Assembly (NCBI GenBank): GCA_964390805.1 | Contig: CAYMKL010000185.1 | Span: forward strand, 1 to 10,757 | Direction: 5' to 3' | DNA from: CAYMKL01 sp964390805 | GTDB lineage: Bacteria; Chloroflexota; Anaerolineae; VGOG01 | Length of the DNA: 10,757 bases | In this document: piece after piece, positions 10,392 through 10,757 of the stretch | How the letters are laid out: every line of letters starts with the position of its first letter | How positions within the stretch are numbered: the stretch's first letter is position 1 | Made by a program: the position numbers and the translations under genes | Notes under the pieces: generated by a model | What the model was told of the DNA's origin: nothing | Database searches by the model: none | What the model saw: only the letters and a program-made list of their open reading frames with translations

Positions 10392-10757
10392 CTTTCACCG
10401 TAGTAGTGCGGGTAATAATAATAGCCATATTCCCCGCGCCGCCCTATGGGGATTTTGTTGAGCACCGCGCCCAGGACTGGGCAGCCCACCCGGGCCAACT
10501 CCCCCAGCGCTCGGTGAGCTTCCTTTTCTCGCGTACCGCCAGCCTCGACTGCCAACAGCACGCCGTCCATCCGCTGGGACAGCACTGCCGCGTCGGTGAC
10601 GGCCAGCACCGGTGGGCTGTCGAAGACAACCACGTCCACCTCCTGCGCTAGGTGCTCTATGAGCTGGCCCATGCGCTGCGAGCCCAGCAGCTCCGAGGGA
10701 TCGGGCGGCAGCGGGCCGCTGGCCAGCAGGCGCAGGTTCTCCACCGGCGTGGGCAGC
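10376..10757 (-). CDS. CpsD/CapB-type tyrosine kinase, C-terminal part
   Basis: The visible 126 codons start LPTPVENLRLLASGPLPPDP and include SELLGSQRMGQLI, then VDVVVFDSPPVLAVTDA, the Walker B region of bacterial tyrosine kinases (BY-kinases) that control exopolysaccharide chain length, and LGAVLNKIPIGRRGEYGYYY. The Tyr-rich tail YGYYYYPHYYG is the autophosphorylation cluster. Walker A lies outside the window. The final residues KDEG and the TGA come from a dispersed GGATGAA repeat, so the original end may have been slightly different. It marks an exopolysaccharide locus ending here, probably unrelated to the peptide genes. Confidence 0.85.
   Translation of the reverse strand, partial: LPTPVENLRLLASGPLPPDPSELLGSQRMGQLIEHLAQEVDVVVFDSPPVLAVTDAAVLSQRMDGVLLAVEAGGTREKEAHRALGELARVGCPVLGAVLNKIPIGRRGEYGYYYYPHYYGESKDEG

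Noticed and set aside
1..10757. Insertion sequence or integrase
   Set aside because: No transposase or integrase motif and no terminal repeats flanking a coding gene were seen; mobility signs are limited to small repeats.

Overview
The window is GC-rich bacterial chromosome from an accessory region. Every gene I can support lies on the minus strand, so transcription runs from high to low coordinates. Gene content (PqqD-like proteins, a SPASM radical SAM enzyme, an XRE-sulfotransferase fusion, DUF433/DUF4258/YgiT toxin-antitoxin-type genes, a four-helix bundle protein) and very dense dispersed short repeats (GGATGAAGG tracts, CTTCGACAGGCTCAGG-type elements, CCCCCC...GGGGGG hairpins) suggest an Anaerolineae-like Chloroflexota genome. 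The lineage is inference; there is no rRNA or marker gene here.

Layout in transcription order. 10757-10376: C-terminal end of a CpsD/CapB-type tyrosine kinase. 10281-9913: four-helix bundle protein. 9916-8762: radical SAM/SPASM peptide-modifying enzyme with a complete seven-cysteine SPASM signature. 8638-8079: DUF4258 toxin-like gene plus YgiT-type zinc-finger partner behind a near-consensus promoter. 7996-7662: C-terminal relic of a second DUF4258 gene with an intact zinc-finger partner. 7486-7206: DUF433 antitoxin-like gene and the N-terminal stub of its toxin. 7184-6873: Cys/Gly-rich precursor-like peptide with seven CxxG motifs. 6565-5573: XRE helix-turn-helix fused to a sulfotransferase. 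5470-4400: consensus promoter followed by what looks like a decayed third precursor region. 4384-4079: second precursor-like peptide, again with seven CxxG motifs. 3230-1662: PqqD domain fused to an HPr-kinase-like P-loop domain, heavily invaded by repeats. 1042-755: stand-alone PqqD-like protein. 730-1: signal-peptidase-like (S24/S26) protease running off the window.

The likely system is a ribosomally made, post-translationally modified peptide (RiPP) locus. Two paralogous precursors (MRYxxPR leader followed by seven CxxG repeats) sit with a SPASM radical SAM enzyme, two PqqD-type peptide-recognition domains (one on a kinase-like protein), a sulfotransferase and a protease that could remove leader or release product. 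I know of no characterised pathway with this exact set; the link is from co-location and families, not from direct evidence. The TA-type genes and the four-helix bundle protein are probably unrelated passengers.

The three gene-poor stretches (1043-1661, 3231-4078, 4385-5572) are filled with inverted repeats, palindromes with 2-nt spacers, promoters, a terminator and peptide-gene relics. Dispersed repeats also enter coding sequence: they form stop codons (KDEG or EG ends), possible N-termini, and about 75 residues inside the kinase-like protein.
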